Shown here one piece after another: positions 36,651 through 49,256 of a stretch of DNA of 64,000 bases. The first letter of the stretch is position 1, and every line of letters starts with the position of its first letter. This DNA comes from Heterostelium album PN500 (Eukaryota > Evosea > Eumycetozoa > Acytosteliales > Acytosteliaceae), in assembly GCF_000004825.1 (NCBI RefSeq), contig NW_008805064.1, positions 1 to 64,000 on the forward strand, in the 5' to 3' direction. A program made the position numbers and the translations under genes. The notes below the pieces were generated by a model. The model was not told the origin of the DNA and ran no database searches. It saw only the letters and a list, made by a program, of their open reading frames with translations.

Positions 36651-37864
36651 ATAAGTTCACTATTAACATTGAATCTAAAGATTTAGGATAGCTTCTATTA
36701 CAAAATCAAATTTGAATATGAACAACAAGTGTCTAACACAAATATTGTTGAAAATAATATTTGGACTACTAAGAAAGATGATAAATGAAAAAAAGAATTT
36801 CAAAGGTTGGGATTTGTTTACAAACACTGATATAACTGTATTGGTTGCATTTGGTTTGGTTATTGGAGATACTTTGGGTGTTAATGACATGTTAGGCTTA
36901 TTAGATCCCAAGCAATCTAATGCCTGTCGAAGATGTTTATCTCCATTAGCGCAACGATTCTTGGTATCGTTAGAAACAAACAATTTTAAATTCAACAAGA
37001 ATGGTAGTGAAGTTGACATATCTACAATAGTCCCATTCGATAGAAAGACTCCAGATACTATAAAATCATCAAATGATTTGGCTCTGGTTGGTGCTTTTAA
37101 AGGTACAGTGTAGTGTAAAACAAAATTTTTATTTTAGAGTCAAAACAATTTATTAACCAATATTATTATAATTCTATAAATATAGTACAAGATGAATTTG
37201 GATTTTTTTTAGATATCGATGGTTACAACCAGTTTGACAATGCTCCATACGATTCTTTGCATCTACTTTACCTTGGGTTTGGAAAATGGTATATTAAAAG
37301 TTTATTCTTGCTCTTCAAATCATGTGGATCTTATGGCGAAGAAATTCAATCACAATTTAATTTATTTTATGATAACCACCCAAGCGTTGAAGGAAGAAGA
37401 CCTAACATCGCATCATATGCAAGCTTTACCGGAATGGAGTACAAGTCTCTTTTTCATACTGTGTCAATGACAATGACATTGACTCTTCGCACCATGTTAT
37501 CCAGAGAATTTAACACAGCAACTGAAACTGGAAGGAATGAGAAACACAAATTTTATTTATTTTTAAATAATTTCATTGTATGTAATAATCATTATTAAAA
37601 AAAACAGTGAATTCACAAAAAAAATTTTTAAAAAAAACTCTGAATTATTAATTATTTTTATTTATAGAAATTAACATATTTGGTTGTTAATTTTGAACAG
37701 ATATTACAGATGATCAACTCAAGCGATTTAAAATCTAAATCTGATATAGATTTTTTGCAACTTTTAGTTTACGTACACCAAATTAAATTCCAAGATTATC
37801 ACAGTAAAAATTTGTATGTTTAAATGTTAAATTAAAAACACTTAAACAAAACCCTTGTTTAAAA

Positions 37865-38429
37865 ATGCATTTTGATTGACAAACCCCATCATATCTTTGA
37901 ATATTTGCAAATATATATTTTTTTATTTTTTTTATATGGATGATCCCTTCGTTTTTTTACAAAAGTGTTATTTGGATTTTTTTTTTGTTTTGCTATAAAA
38001 GCAATCAACTTTGCATCACCCACACTTTTTCTGAAACAACAATAAAAATTAAAAAAAAAACAATAAAATACAAAAAAACACTCCCAACATATTAACCCCA
38101 TGATTTTTTACATAAAAGTAAATTGTTTTGTTTGAACCATGTATTTCATTTGCAAAAAAAAACTAGTTTTTAATCAAACGAAAGTTCTAAAGATCATATT
38201 TTACAGTTTTTGATTTAAATTTGATTTATTTTAAATTAAATTTCATTTTCTGTGTTTTATTATTTGTAATAAAAAGTCTTAAATTAAAAATTATTTAAAT
38301 TGATAATATTATTAAATGTTGTTTTTATATATTAAAAATTTAATTTAGAATGAAAGTACAATTCTATTTGATCTAAATCTATCTATCACTTTGAAATTTA
38401 AATTTAATAATATTTTTTTGAATCAAATG

Positions 38430-38465
<36 letters not shown>

Positions 38466-38515
38466 TAAAGAAAGTAATGATCATGCTTCGCAGACATTAA
38501 ACTATATTTTTAAAT
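37865..38515. other. Subterminal non-coding region of element Y
   Basis: No gene is seen. The stretch is A+T-rich and ends in a T tract of more than 30 bases (38431-38464) shortly before the accessory gene ATG. Confidence 0.5.
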
Positions 38516-40399
38516 ATGAAATATTCAGATTTTATAGGATTGACTCAAGAACAACAAAGAGTTGAGACAGATAATCTATTTGGTAGATTCCCAATAGCTT
38601 CGAGAAATAATGACATAAACAGATTAATAACAACTCTTAATACAACAGAAGCTATGATCAATAATACTAATCATATTATTCATATGTTAAAAAAATACTT
38701 CGACACCACAATAAAACTTCACACTGACATATATAACCAATTTTGTAGAATAGAGTCTTTTATAACTGGTATGCATTTCAACCTACAAGACTATATTTCC
38801 CTAACAAATAAACTAGTTACAGCGCATAGGGAAATGGTTAGTAGGCCATCGGTTGTTAGTTCAGAGAGAATAAAATTAATAAAAACACTTACGAAAGAAT
38901 TATCTGAAAAAGGAATCATTCGTCCAACCCCTCTTTTAATGAAGATAATATGTTTCCGAACTGGAAATAATAAAACTAATTTAAAAAGAGAGTACCTTCA
39001 AACAACAGTTCGTTCAATGAGGAGTCACCCAAATTATATAAATAATGATTTTGTTAGAGACAATTCAGAAACTATATTGACAATGGATGATATGGACACT
39101 ATTTTAGATACATATCTTAGAGATTTAAAAACAAAAGTTAGAAATGGTTTTACATCAAATACAAATACTTATATTCGAAGAGAAAATTATTTTGTAGATA
39201 ATGGTAAGTAAAATTGTTTTTTTTTTTTTTTCCCAAATACTAATGTTTCAACTGTTTGTTTATGTTGCAGGTGGACAATTATTTATTGTTGTAAATGGAA
39301 ATCATATTGCAGCAGTAAATTTAACAACAGCCCATATAGCGAATGAAATAAAGAAATTTTTCTGTATTGTCAAAGAACCTAATGCCTTTCAAATAATAGA
39401 AGACGAAAATCTCCGTACAGGTGTGTGATTTGTAAATATATATATTTTTTTATCTAATCTGAATATTTAACATATGTTTCATTTAAAAATAATACAGAAT
39501 ACATGGAAATTTTTGCCAATGTAGCGGAATTCATATTATATTTAATGAATGGCACCGCTGAACAAGGACAACAAGCAGCTACACCAGCACAGCAACCAGC
39601 AACACCAGCACAGCAACCAGCAACACCAGTACAACAACTAGTAAGACAAACAGCTCGACGACAAGCAAGACCAGCACGAGAACAACCACCAAGACCAGCA
39701 CGACAACTACCACCAACAACAGAACAACTGTTACAAACACAATTACAATCACACCCACCACAATCACCATTGCACACACCAATACAATCACCAAATTACT
39801 TTATTTACAGCCCATCCTACCAACAATCACCATCACAAGTACGATCACCAAATAATTATAGTCAAAGTCTATTCTACCAACCACAAACTACACAACCACA
39901 AGCCAACCAACAACTACCACCAACAACAGACCTACAATCACAACGACCAATACAAATACAATCACCAAATAGCTATAGTCACAGTCCATTCTACCAACCA
40001 CAAACTACAACACCAGCTCTCCAACAATCTCTACAACTTTCTCACCAACACCAACATCAAAGTGGTGAGCAAAATAATAATAATCTTATACCTCCCCACA
40101 ACATCTTTGGAAGCAACACAAATATCAATACTCCAACTTTTAATGATATTTCGATAGTTAGAGATTTAGATATAGGTATCAGAATGAACCTAGATGAAGC
40201 ACCAAATTCATCCCAACGAACCCAATCGCCACCCGTATCACCAGTTATACCGGTACCTTTTGAAACACCTATGCTACCAACTGGATCATCGTTATTTAGG
40301 AATCATCAGTCTCAGACCATTTCACCAACACCATACTCACCCTATGCCCCAAGATACTCAAATCAATTTAATAATAGCTATAGTTATTATAATCAATAA
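38516..40399 (+). CDS. Accessory protein of element Y (579 aa, three exons)
   Basis: Exons 38516-39203, 39271-39420 and 39498-40399 join in frame. The N-terminal half is helical and charged (about 1-230). A short conserved region follows (FIVVNGNHIAAVNLTTAHIA, then EPNAFQIIEDENLRT and EYMEIFANVAEFILYLMNG). The C-terminal half is Pro/Gln/Thr-rich low complexity with AT(P)AQQP repeats. The conserved region and the exon 2/exon 3 junction (phase 1) are shared with the element X gene at 49466-50794. No known domain is recognised. In element Y it is convergent with the transposase, whereas in X it follows it in tandem. Unknown transposition partner. Confidence 0.6.
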
Positions 40400-40695
40400 A
40401 ATTCATTATATTTGCTAAAAACACATCATATCAATTGTAGTATTTAATAAATTATTATTTTGTGTTGTGGATAAAGCTGCTTGTAATGTTTAACAAATAA
40501 AAGCTTTTGAATAAATATATATTTATTTTATTTATGACTACAATGGTAATGGTCCACTATAAACATGGAAGTGGCACTCCTGCTACTGCTGTTGTTGTTG
40601 TTGTTGATTGTTTGGTGATTGTCAGGGTGGTCGATGCTGCTGCTATTGTGGTGGTTGGGATACCTTTTGTGTTGATAAGAATCTAATATAATGGT

Positions 40696-41474
40696 GTGCT
40701 GCAATCAATATCCATAAATAAGCCAGTTCCTTTTCTCAAATGTCCCAACGATGGTCTAATGTTTCTTATTTATCTTGGTGACGAAACCTTCTCTGAACTG
40801 AAACAACAGTTATCTAAATTAAATCAGGAAATTAAAGAATTAGAATCAAATAATAATATATTCATTTATAAAGATAGATATTACCATGGATGACCAGTCC
40901 TTTGCAAATAGACTTACTCTACACATTCCATTTGAAATGTTGGCTCACGGTAATGGGTCTTGGCGGTCTATTTCATTGGAACTCGACATTCAGGTGTCCT
41001 ACTTGCTTAGGTACTGGTTCATCTGGAAAAGTGGATCCTGACACTCAAGAGAAGATCGACCATTCTACAATTGGGAATGTTGCTGGTTTCTTTGAGCCAC
41101 GTACTAGAGAGCTTATGAGGAAGGAAGGACAGAGAGTCAAGAATAAGCCAGAAAAGTCAAAAGCCAAAAACCCCGCCGTGCCAAAGGTCGAAATGAAGAG
41201 CTTCTCTGGTATGGCTGCAGAACCGAGTCTTGACATTGATCCAACTAAAGTTCCACCAGACACGTTACACATGATCATGTCCATTGTTATGACTGTTTTT
41301 AAACCGATACTACTGCTATGTGACACCAATGAAACCTTACGAAAAGACATCGAAGACTTCCTCAAGTGTACGGCTAAACTGACATTGATAACGGTCTCAC
41401 CAGGTACACTCTTGCATGGACAGCCTTATACATTCTATGACCGATTCAAACAGTCAGCTGTTAACTATATGTAA
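40696..41474 (+). pseudogene. TNP2-like transposase fragment, copy A
   Basis: Two overlapping frames (40696-40893 and 40890-41474) are separated by a frame change near 40890. The main one holds GLGGLFHWNSTFRCPTCLGT and KVPPDTLHMIMSIV. These match in order the Cys-pair block and the DxLH block of the X and Y transposases (CRRC...YDSLHLLYLG), so this is read as a shortened, decayed member of the same superfamily. Frame 2 ends at 41474 where copy B continues, so it is inactive. Confidence 0.5.
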
Positions 41475-42205
41475 TATAATATCTTGATCAATCAAGATAT
41501 TCTTATTAAGACCTTGTCGAATCATTCTGTATTTAATAATGATAAGTTAGAATTGGTAAGATGTTTAGTTTATTAAAATAAAAAAACAATTAAAACTAAT
41601 GTAATTAATTAAAATATAGATAAAGAAATATTGGAAACAATTTCATTGCTTAATATCTTGCATGATATCTGATGAACCTGTCAAATAGAATATCAAAGCA
41701 ATTTACAACAAATAGTTACAAGATTAAAATAAACAAGCCACAACAACAAGAGCAACAACAAGAACAACAAAAACAGCATCTATCAACCTCATTTCCACCA
41801 CCAATAGTAAGAGATGTCAGAGAATCTAAAAGAAGAAAGATGTTTGATGATAGAATAGATGAACTAAGACAAACGATACAGCAACAATCATCAACATTGT
41901 ATACTTACAATTGTAAAACTGATAAAACCCATGCACTAGAGTAACATGTTTTCTATGCTGCTGTTATAAACTCTATAATAACTAAGAAAAAAAAAAAAAA
42001 CTAATGAAATAATTGAAAATGTTTATCGAAAATCAATCATTAAAAAAAAAAAAAAAAAAAAATATATTACAAAATTAATTAAATTTTATTTATTTCGATT
42101 TTTCACTGACAAACTAACTTCCAAATATAGAATAATTTGTTTTTACATGACTTTCACTCCACAATATTTTAGGAATGTAAATGCAAATGATTTTTTAGAG
42201 GGTAA
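40741..42205 (+). mobile_element. Family B copy A (internally deleted)
   Basis: The sequence matches B (61822-63893) base for base over most of its length, from CCCAACGATGGTC to the tail ending in ATTTTTTAGAGGG. Relative to B it lacks about 630 bases in the second gene (junction at about 41897) and has about 78 bases absent from B near 41600. Reading frames are mostly fragments. Confidence 0.8.
41672..41944 (+). pseudogene. Coiled-coil/Tudor gene remnant, copy A
   Basis: This 90-residue frame has a Gln-rich stretch and PPIVRDVRESKRRKMFDDRI as in copy B. It then jumps, after QQSSTL, straight to YTYNCKTDKTHA, a point that lies about 630 bases further on in B. The first Tudor-like domain is therefore deleted. 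Confidence 0.6.
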
Positions 42206-42311
42206 TGATTTTATTTTTTAATGTTTTCGTGTTTTTATAATTTCTAAATGAGTTTTTATGAATTGTAACGATAATGTTACAGAGGGTGACGATGTTCATG
42301 TTTTCCCCAAT

Positions 42312-45300
42312 TCAATTTGTTTCTATTTCGTTATTATTGTCAATAATCATGTATTTATCTCCAGTTTTCCAAAGATAAACTCTATTTCTAATGTCTTGAG
42401 CATTAACATATTTAGTTGTGTTTGATGCACAATACAATTTCAAATACTTTAAAATATTGATTTGTAGTCTATATTTCAACTCATCTGTATTTATATCTAT
42501 TCGATGATCAAATTGAATATTACATTTGGATAGAAATTCTACAGAGTCTGTATTAATAGCTTTGTATGGTAATACCTATGTAATTAAAGATTATTTTTGT
42601 TAATAAAAATTTTTTTTTTTTTTTTTTTAAATTAAATATTTATTATTTAAATATATTGTGTCATTTGTTACCTCTAAAAATATCTCTGTGGGATGATTTT
42701 CATATTCAAAGATATAAATCTTTTTAATATTACCATATTCAATTGGACCATTGTTAGCTTCTCGGTGTGGGTTGTCGTGGTAGCTTACGTCTATTCCGTC
42801 TTCTGAATTGTTATCCACTTCACACTGTAAATGTTCATTAAAGACAGTCACACCCTTAAAAACCACATTGTCAATGTGAATAGTTTTAGCTTGCCGGATA
42901 TTCTTAATCGATCTCACACCACCATTTACCAAAGCAATGAAGTCTGTTGGAAATTCAGAAACTTTCTTCTCAAACAATTTATGATTTGATATATATTCCA
43001 AAACAACTATACAACCATCGTGTTTATCGCTATGACTTTTAGAATTTAATTCCAAATTCTTCTTTTTCACAGAAAAACTCAAAAAAGTTTTTTCTCTACT
43101 AACTCCATTAGAAGTGCCCTATAATTTTAATTGTACATTGACAGTGATTATAAGTATTTTCGTATAAATTAATTGTGTATTTATAATTACCTCTTCTTTA
43201 TTTGTAAAAACTTGGTGTAGGCCTTCCATTGGATTAACATTGATTATACTTGATTTGTTAGGATGACCAAAGAGTTGTATATCCTCTATTAAATGAGAGA
43301 GTAAATGATGATTGGGGAAAACATTGCCATAAAGTTTTTCTAGACGTTTCTTCTCTTTTTCTTCTTCGCTGATAATGGTATTGTTATCATCGCCATTATT
43401 TTCATCTCCATTGTTATCATAACCACTGTTATTATCACAACTGTAATCATGACCACTGCTATCATGACCACTGCTATCATCACCGCTAATATCATCACAA
43501 CTGTAATCATCACCTATGTTATTGATGTTGGTATTGTTATTGGTATTGGTATTGTTGTTGGTATTGTTGTTGGTATTGTTGTTGGTATTATTGTTCGAAT
43601 TAGATTTCAAATGTTCTTTGTATGAAACAAACCATCGATAGTAACTATCCTGGTGGTCTTTGATTAGTTTGGCCAACTCTAATATTTCATTTTGATTATC
43701 CAACATCTTCGAGTTGATATACATGCAGATAGTCTGAAATGATATAATTATATCGAACAAATCCTAAAATAAAATAATTTTGTAAATTAAAATAATTAAA
43801 CATTTTTAAACACAGCTAGTACATACAATAAATAGAATCAATTTTTTTGTTGATATAAATCCTTTAATTATTGGGCGAAAAGATAGCATTATTCCCTTCG
43901 ACAAGCTCAACACTAATATCTTTTGTTCATAAGCCTTTAAAGATTTATTTTTAGAGATCGCCTTCTTCAAATTCTTACCCTCAACTGTTGGGTGTGTTTG
44001 AAAGATACAATGAAGTTGATCTTTTTGTTCAACATTAAACAATGATAATAGACTAAAAAAAAGTTTTAATTAATATACACAAATATTTCACTGTTTTTAA
44101 TTATTTCATACTTTTTTACCAATGTTTTCATAATACCTAGGTATAACAGATGCATCGGATCTGTGGCAGATTGAAGGAAAATGTTCATCTTTCGGTTTAA
44201 GAAAACAGCTAATATATATATAAATTAATTTAAAACAGATAAATAAATAATATTACTAAATATAAACTAAAAATACCTACTCCACTTGGGAACACTATCA
44301 ATTTGATCAGAGTCATCCTCACAGAACAGAGCATATTGGTCATGTTGAGAATTCTGAACTAAGGTCAAGGCTCTTTCTGGTGTTTTAACACTACTACTTA
44401 TAATTGAAACATATGTAACTGGGAAAGTGTTGACTGTACTGGTTATGACCCTTGGGATGCATGTGGCATGTCTCTCATTAAACAAACATCCACATTTCAG
44501 GCATGCATTTTTTTGCGTGGGAGCACGCATTCCAATACTATCATGAAGACCAAGTGAGTCACCAGTATTTACCCCAATTTGAATAAAAATCTTGGTTTGA
44601 TTGTACGCCACTATTGGTTTGTTGGATATAATCATTTCCACTATATCTTTAAATAAAAAATTTATAGTGCGTAGTACCAACTTTTGGTTCGTTAAAGAAC
44701 CCTTTCTTTTTTCAATCACTGTAATAATGAACCTAAAAAACATTAATAAAAATGAATATATTTTTAATAAAACAAACTTGTAAACAAAGTGTTTTTTCAA
44801 AGAAATTTACCTATATCTACTTTTTTTGGAATATTGTAGTTGTGGTGTATACAAACTTATGTATACACCCAAGGCAGATTTTGTTTTTTCAAATTTAAAT
44901 CCATCATTGTATAGGTCGATTATTAAGAAGTTGTTACATGTATCTTCATTGAGACCCAAAGTGTTATATTCTTCCTTGCTGTTGAGAATGATTGTCACCA
45001 ACTCCAGGATATCTATATAATACATTGAATTTCCATTAAAATTGGTTGATTTTATCAACGACTCTGGAATTTTCTGAAAATACTATTTTAATAATAATTA
45101 TTTTAAAAAAAAAACAATACACTTACTATTTTAAAATAAGATTCGGTTATTGATTCTATTTGTGAAAATGAAATATATTTCATATAAGGTAAATGATCCG
45201 GGTATGAAATTTGAGGATTGAGTTGATCCTGAATTGTGGTTTTTGATGTATCTAAATAATTGTGTTAACTATATACAGTGTAGTATCTTAAATTAATCGG

Positions 45301-45899
45301 ATTATATATTATTATTTACATTTAAAATATTGTGAATAAACAGCATTGAAATAATAAAAATGGTCTTGAGGGATTGGATTTATTATATGATCTAAATTTA
45401 AGCAAATATTATTTGTTGGTGCTCGATTTAGGATATGAATTGTTTTTAATTTAACTGGAGTGTTATTATTATTATTATTGTTTCTATTGTTATTATTTTC
45501 GTTATTATTACTATTATTGTTGTTATTATTGTTATTATTTTCCACACTAATACTACTATTATTGTTGTTATCATTGTTTTTACGTGTATTATTATTATTA
45601 TCAAGGTTGTCACTAATTTTAACATATGGTTTAAAATAGTAATAGTTATAAGTTGAATTAAATAATAAAATATTGTTATCTAATAGTTTGTAGTTAAATT
45701 TATAACTACCATCAAAGACTAATTTATTCTCATAATAAATAATTTGATTATTAGAGTTAAATGTTGTATCATATTCATCAGTAAAATCAGGTATCACAAT
45801 TGAATCTTTGTTGAAATAATGATATTTTAATGTATCATTTTCAAAATAATAAATTTTGTTTGAACCTTCATCTTCACTATCTGAATTATTATTATCCAT
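42312..45899 (-). CDS. TNP2-like transposase of element Y (1001 aa, nine exons)
   Basis: Exons 45899-45320, 45251-45127, 45073-44811, 44732-44277, 44208-44137, 44052-43827, 43763-43191, 43118-42672 and 42575-42312 give an unbroken 1001-residue frame. Motifs: an Asn-rich N-terminus, FLIIDLYNDGFKF (the DGF block of TNP2), GDSLGLHDSIGMRAPTQKNA with CLKCGC, FQTHPTVEGK, an Asn/Asp-rich linker, VFPNHHLLSHLIEDIQLFGH with NPMEGLH, and a C-terminal DIRNRVYLWKTGDKYMIID. It aligns along its length with the interrupted element X gene. Predicted role: cut-and-paste transposition in the nucleus. It looks intact, the only transposase here that does. The exact catalytic triad cannot be fixed by eye. Confidence 0.75.
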
Positions 45900-46025
45900 T
45901 TAATATAATCTATAAATCCTTAATAAATTTAAATTATGTTGATCAACATAATTTAAAATAAAAAAATACAATAAAATAAATCTATTTTTTGATCAAAAAA
46001 ATTTTTTTTTTTTTGAATTTTATTT

Positions 46026-46395
46026 TTATTGAAAATCAAGGAAAAAATGATTTGACTTGATGATTTTCGACAAAGAACGCACAACATTTTCAATTATTCA
46101 TTCATTAGTTTTTAATATTCTAATGTTAGAGTTTTTTTGTTTTTCTTAGTTATTATAGAGTTTAGAAAACATGGGTTTATCAGTTTGTAAGTATACAATG
46201 TTGATGATTTTTGCTGTATCATTTGTCTTAGTTCATCTATTCTATCATCAAACATCTTTCTTCTTTTAGATTCTCTGACATCTCTTACTATTGGTGGTGG
46301 AAATGAGGTTGATAGAAGCTGTTTTTGTTGTTCTTGTTGTTGTTGTTGTTCATGTTGTTGTTGTTCATGTTGTGGTGTTTGTGGTTGTTGAATCG
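46026..46395 (-). mobile_element. Family B copy C (inverted, internally deleted)
   Basis: This is the reverse complement of parts of B (about 62700-63735): the Gln-rich coiled-coil coding part followed directly by the end of the second Tudor-like domain. The internal junction (CATCAACATTGTATACTTAC) is the same as in copy A, so A and C come from one deletion derivative. Confidence 0.75.
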
Positions 46396-46960
46396 AATGA
46401 TTTGATTTTATCAGAGATTGGAGATGTCTTTAAATCATTCGATGACAAACTAAAGAATCTAATTAAAGATATGCAAGACACTCATATCACTACACAACAA
46501 CTATCAAAAGCACTATAGTAAATAGAATGTTAGACAAAGATTTAATATCAAAAGTTTTTAAAAGATATTGATACCACCTGATATTATTAGGTAAATATAA
46601 ATATAGGAATTTTAATGAATACTATCTATCTGATTAAACTAACAAACTATATCGATTATTATTATCATTAGTGGTATTAATAAAGATGATATATATGAAG
46701 ATTATATCAATTATATAGAAGCATTAGAGCATAGAATTGAATCATTAGATGACTTTATGTCGAGTGAAGCTATGTTTGCTCAAGATATGGCATATGAAAT
46801 CGATTTATGTAAATATCTGCATTCACTTGGAATGGTTGTGACTTTTCATTTCATTGGGGTGCTTTTCTCTCTTGTGCCTATTGAGTTTGGTAGACTCTGG
46901 TTGCTCCAACTTAAACATATAGTTTTCCATCTTTTAAAAAAAAAAAAATCATAACTAGAA
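46396..46960 (+). pseudogene. Coding scraps beside copy C
   Basis: Two short coding-like pieces on the plus strand (about 46397-46518, including LILSEIGDVFKSFDDKLKNL; and about 46670-46830, including INYIEALEHRIESLDDF) have coiled-coil character and no known domain. They may be remains of another family B-type gene; the function is unknown. Confidence 0.3.
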
Positions 46961-47111
46961 TAATATATTATATTCTGTATACAGGTAACAATTAAAAAAA
47001 AAAAAAATTATTGAACGATTAAAAAAAAATTTTAACATTCAAATAAATAAATAATAGAAAAGTCAATTAATTTTTAAAAAAAGATATTATAATTTTTATT
47101 TAAATTTAATT

Positions 47112-47810
47112 TTAAAAATGATAATAATAAAAAGTCTTTTCTTCCGCAACTGAAAAGCATTTTTTCAAGTGTGGAATTCTTACTCGATAGCCTTTTTTAT
47201 AAACTTGCACGACCAATCCAGTGTAATAATGGGAACCAATGTTTACAATGACCATATCATCTTTGCGGAATCTTATATTGATTTCGTCTTCATAAAATGG
47301 TTTTATTCGATTCAGTGGCAGATGTTCCAGAGAGCTATCTTCCAGATATTCAAGTGTTGCCATTTGATTTGGCGAGTCCACTTGAACAACTCTGGCAATG
47401 TGCCAAGTATTGAGATACTTTTTAGTCTTTGTCATTCCCTCCACAATCTTACCATTCTTAATGGGCGAAATGATATCATTTTGAATATTAAAAGTTTTGC
47501 TTGGTTCAACACTATCAAGCTCATTGAAGCTTGGTACCAATTCCATTTGTCTCTTGTTTTGACGAGAGATCTTTAAAGAAATAGATGATTGACCATTGTC
47601 CAATGGTAAAGAGTTGGTAGCCAAAGATGATTGACTACCATCCTCCTTTTGTGGAGCGTTGACAAATGATGATGAGGTACCATCCAACAATGTCAATGGT
47701 TTCAAATTACCAAATGATAGGAGTGCACTGTCCACCAATTCCATGATGTCGTCTCCATCCAAATATGAAAAACTTAAATCTTTGTCAAGAAATTGTGATG
47801 AATTTTCCAT
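47112..47810 (-). CDS. Double Tudor/Agenet-like protein of element Y (232 aa)
   Basis: A single-exon frame. An acidic/Ser-rich N-terminus is followed by two Tudor/Agenet-like modules: about 122-170 (VEGMTKTKKYLNTWHIARVV, then ATLEYLEDSSLEHLPLNRI) and about 180-225 (FRKDDMVIVNIGSHYYTGLV, then YRVRIPHLKK). It lies upstream of and in the same direction as the element Y transposase, matching the order in element X. It is probably a chromatin- or nucleic-acid-binding accessory factor of the transposon. The call rests on pattern, not on a profile search. Confidence 0.6.
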   Translation of the reverse strand: MENSSQFLDKDLSFSYLDGDDIMELVDSALLSFGNLKPLTLLDGTSSSFVNAPQKEDGSQSSLATNSLPLDNGQSSISLKISRQNKRQMELVPSFNELDSVEPSKTFNIQNDIISPIKNGKIVEGMTKTKKYLNTWHIARVVQVDSPNQMATLEYLEDSSLEHLPLNRIKPFYEDEINIRFRKDDMVIVNIGSHYYTGLVVQVYKKGYRVRIPHLKKCFSVAEEKTFYYYHF

Positions 47811-49114
47811 TAATGAGTTATATGTTTAAATAAATAATTGAATATTACTGATATGACTTTACTAAATGAAACTTAAGTGAGTATTTATAGATTTATTTTT
47901 AACAAATATTAAAATTATTAAAAAATTTAATTTAATTAATTATTTTTTTTTTTTTTTCATTTGATAGGCAAAAGTGATTAATATCCCCTTTTTTTTTTTG
48001 AAATTTTTTTATGCAAAGATATGAAAAAATAAAAAGAATTGATCATCAATCTTTGCAAAAATATTGGGGGTGTGTTGTTTTAAACAAGCTTTTTGTTTAA
48101 GTGTTTTTTTTTTAACAAAAAATTTTCGCTGTGTTATTTAAAATCTATTGACAAGTTTGAAAACAAGGTATTTCCAAACTACCATTGTCTTTCTCATTTT
48201 GTTGAGGATGTCCAAATGCATGGACATCCGACCAAAAATTCCCGTTACTTTATGAATCCGTTTGAGGAGAAACACAAAGATTTTAAACACAACGAAAAAG
48301 TAAGTATTTTGGTCCATTGATTTCATTGATTTTAACTTCTTTTACTAACAAAAAACTCAATTATAAGCATTCATCAAACCACAAATCAACAGATAAATCC
48401 TACAATGAGAAGAATATCAATATGATCAACAATCAATTTAATTCTAACATTTATAATAATCCAACAGGAATTATATTCAATCAAGCCGTGGACAATAGCA
48501 AAACAATACTAGTCAATTTACCGATCAATATCAAACCTACAGAACTCGATAATCCCATCAAAGTGAATAGAATAAAAAAAAATAATAAATCATACAAGAT
48601 CAACTCAATCGTTTGTTTCTCACAACAAAATGTTGGACCATTTTATGGTAAAATAAAATCTATTACATATCAAATAAACAAAGTTAAAATAGAAGTAAGT
48701 TTAATATTAATCTGATATAATAATCGATCCACTAATTTAAATTTATATATAGGTATGTGTATTCGAACCTTTACCATTGGAATTCAACACCAAAGTCATA
48801 ACATCTAAAGGAAACCTCATCAATGATCGTAAATTTGAACCATTGAAATCGAAAATAGAGGAAATGAGTCAAGAAATGGTGACATTATATGAAGAAACCA
48901 ATAGATCTATAGAAATTTCAATCAACGATTTGAGAAACAAAGCTATTAAATGGGTGCCAATTATACCATTGGATAAAAGTTTTTTGATAATAGATAGTTA
49001 TTCTAAAAGAATCACAACATCCGAACACCTTACAAATTTCACTGTGCTTCAAAAAATTCAATAACATGCTATGAAATAAAGATTTTGGTTATATAACTTA
49101 TATATATATATATA

Positions 49115-49256
49115 ATATAACTAGCTTTAAAAAAAATGTGATATGATTCAAAACAAAATACTTGTGAAGAGAATAACTTATATATTTAGATTTCTGTTAT
49201 TCTCTTCACTAGTATTTTGAATCATATCACATTTTTTATAAAGATAGTTACTAGTC
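49115..49256. repeat. Long imperfect hairpin (about 60-base arms)
   Basis: The core arms 49131-49176 and 49196-49237 are reverse complements apart from a 5-base bulge and one mismatch. The pairing continues outward through CTAGCTTT/AAAGATAG. The loop is about 19 bases (49177-49195). The hairpin lies between the element X transposase and the accessory gene. It could be a small foldback element or a hairpin RNA precursor. Confidence 0.8.

Larger units (their letters stand above)
37838..48104. mobile_element. DNA transposon Y (TNP2/CACTA-like, about 10.3 kb) inside X
   Basis: Inverted repeats of 27 bases close the element: 37838-37864 begins ACACTTAAACAAAA, and 48078-48104 is its complement with two mismatches. 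Each end is itself a small palindrome (TTAAACA...TGTTTAA). A further A+T-rich stretch (TGTTAAA) extends the match outward on both sides. AAAAATTT flanks both sides (about 37806 and 48116), a possible but low-information 8-base target duplication. Genes: Tudor-like protein and transposase on the minus strand, accessory protein on the plus strand. Copies A and C of family B lie between them. Confidence 0.65.
35315..49064 (+). pseudogene. TNP2-like transposase of element X, interrupted by element Y
   Basis: Exons 35315-35936, 36083-36183, 36257-36525, 36687-37102, 37213-37577 and 37668-~37812 lie left of element Y. Exons ~48112-48299, 48368-48694 and 48753-49064 lie right of it and match the C-terminal exons of the element Y transposase with the same exon boundaries. 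Motifs in order: an N-terminal C-x2-C...H-C zinc-finger-like start (CADCNKEFY...QHCC), LLIDVFMDSF, GDTLGVNDMLGLLDPKQSNA with CRRC, APYDSLHLLYLGFGKWY, HPSVEGR, then after the insertion VFPNYHCLSHFVEDVQMHGH and NPFEEKH. The layout resembles Transposase_21/TNP2 of CACTA elements (conserved Asp, a Cys pair, a DxLH block, HllxH...G...E). The insertion inactivates it. Confidence 0.65.

Noticed and set aside
39454-39794. Cys-rich and Val-rich minus-strand frames
   Set aside because: They are antisense shadows of the Pro/Gln/Thr-rich tail of the element Y accessory gene.
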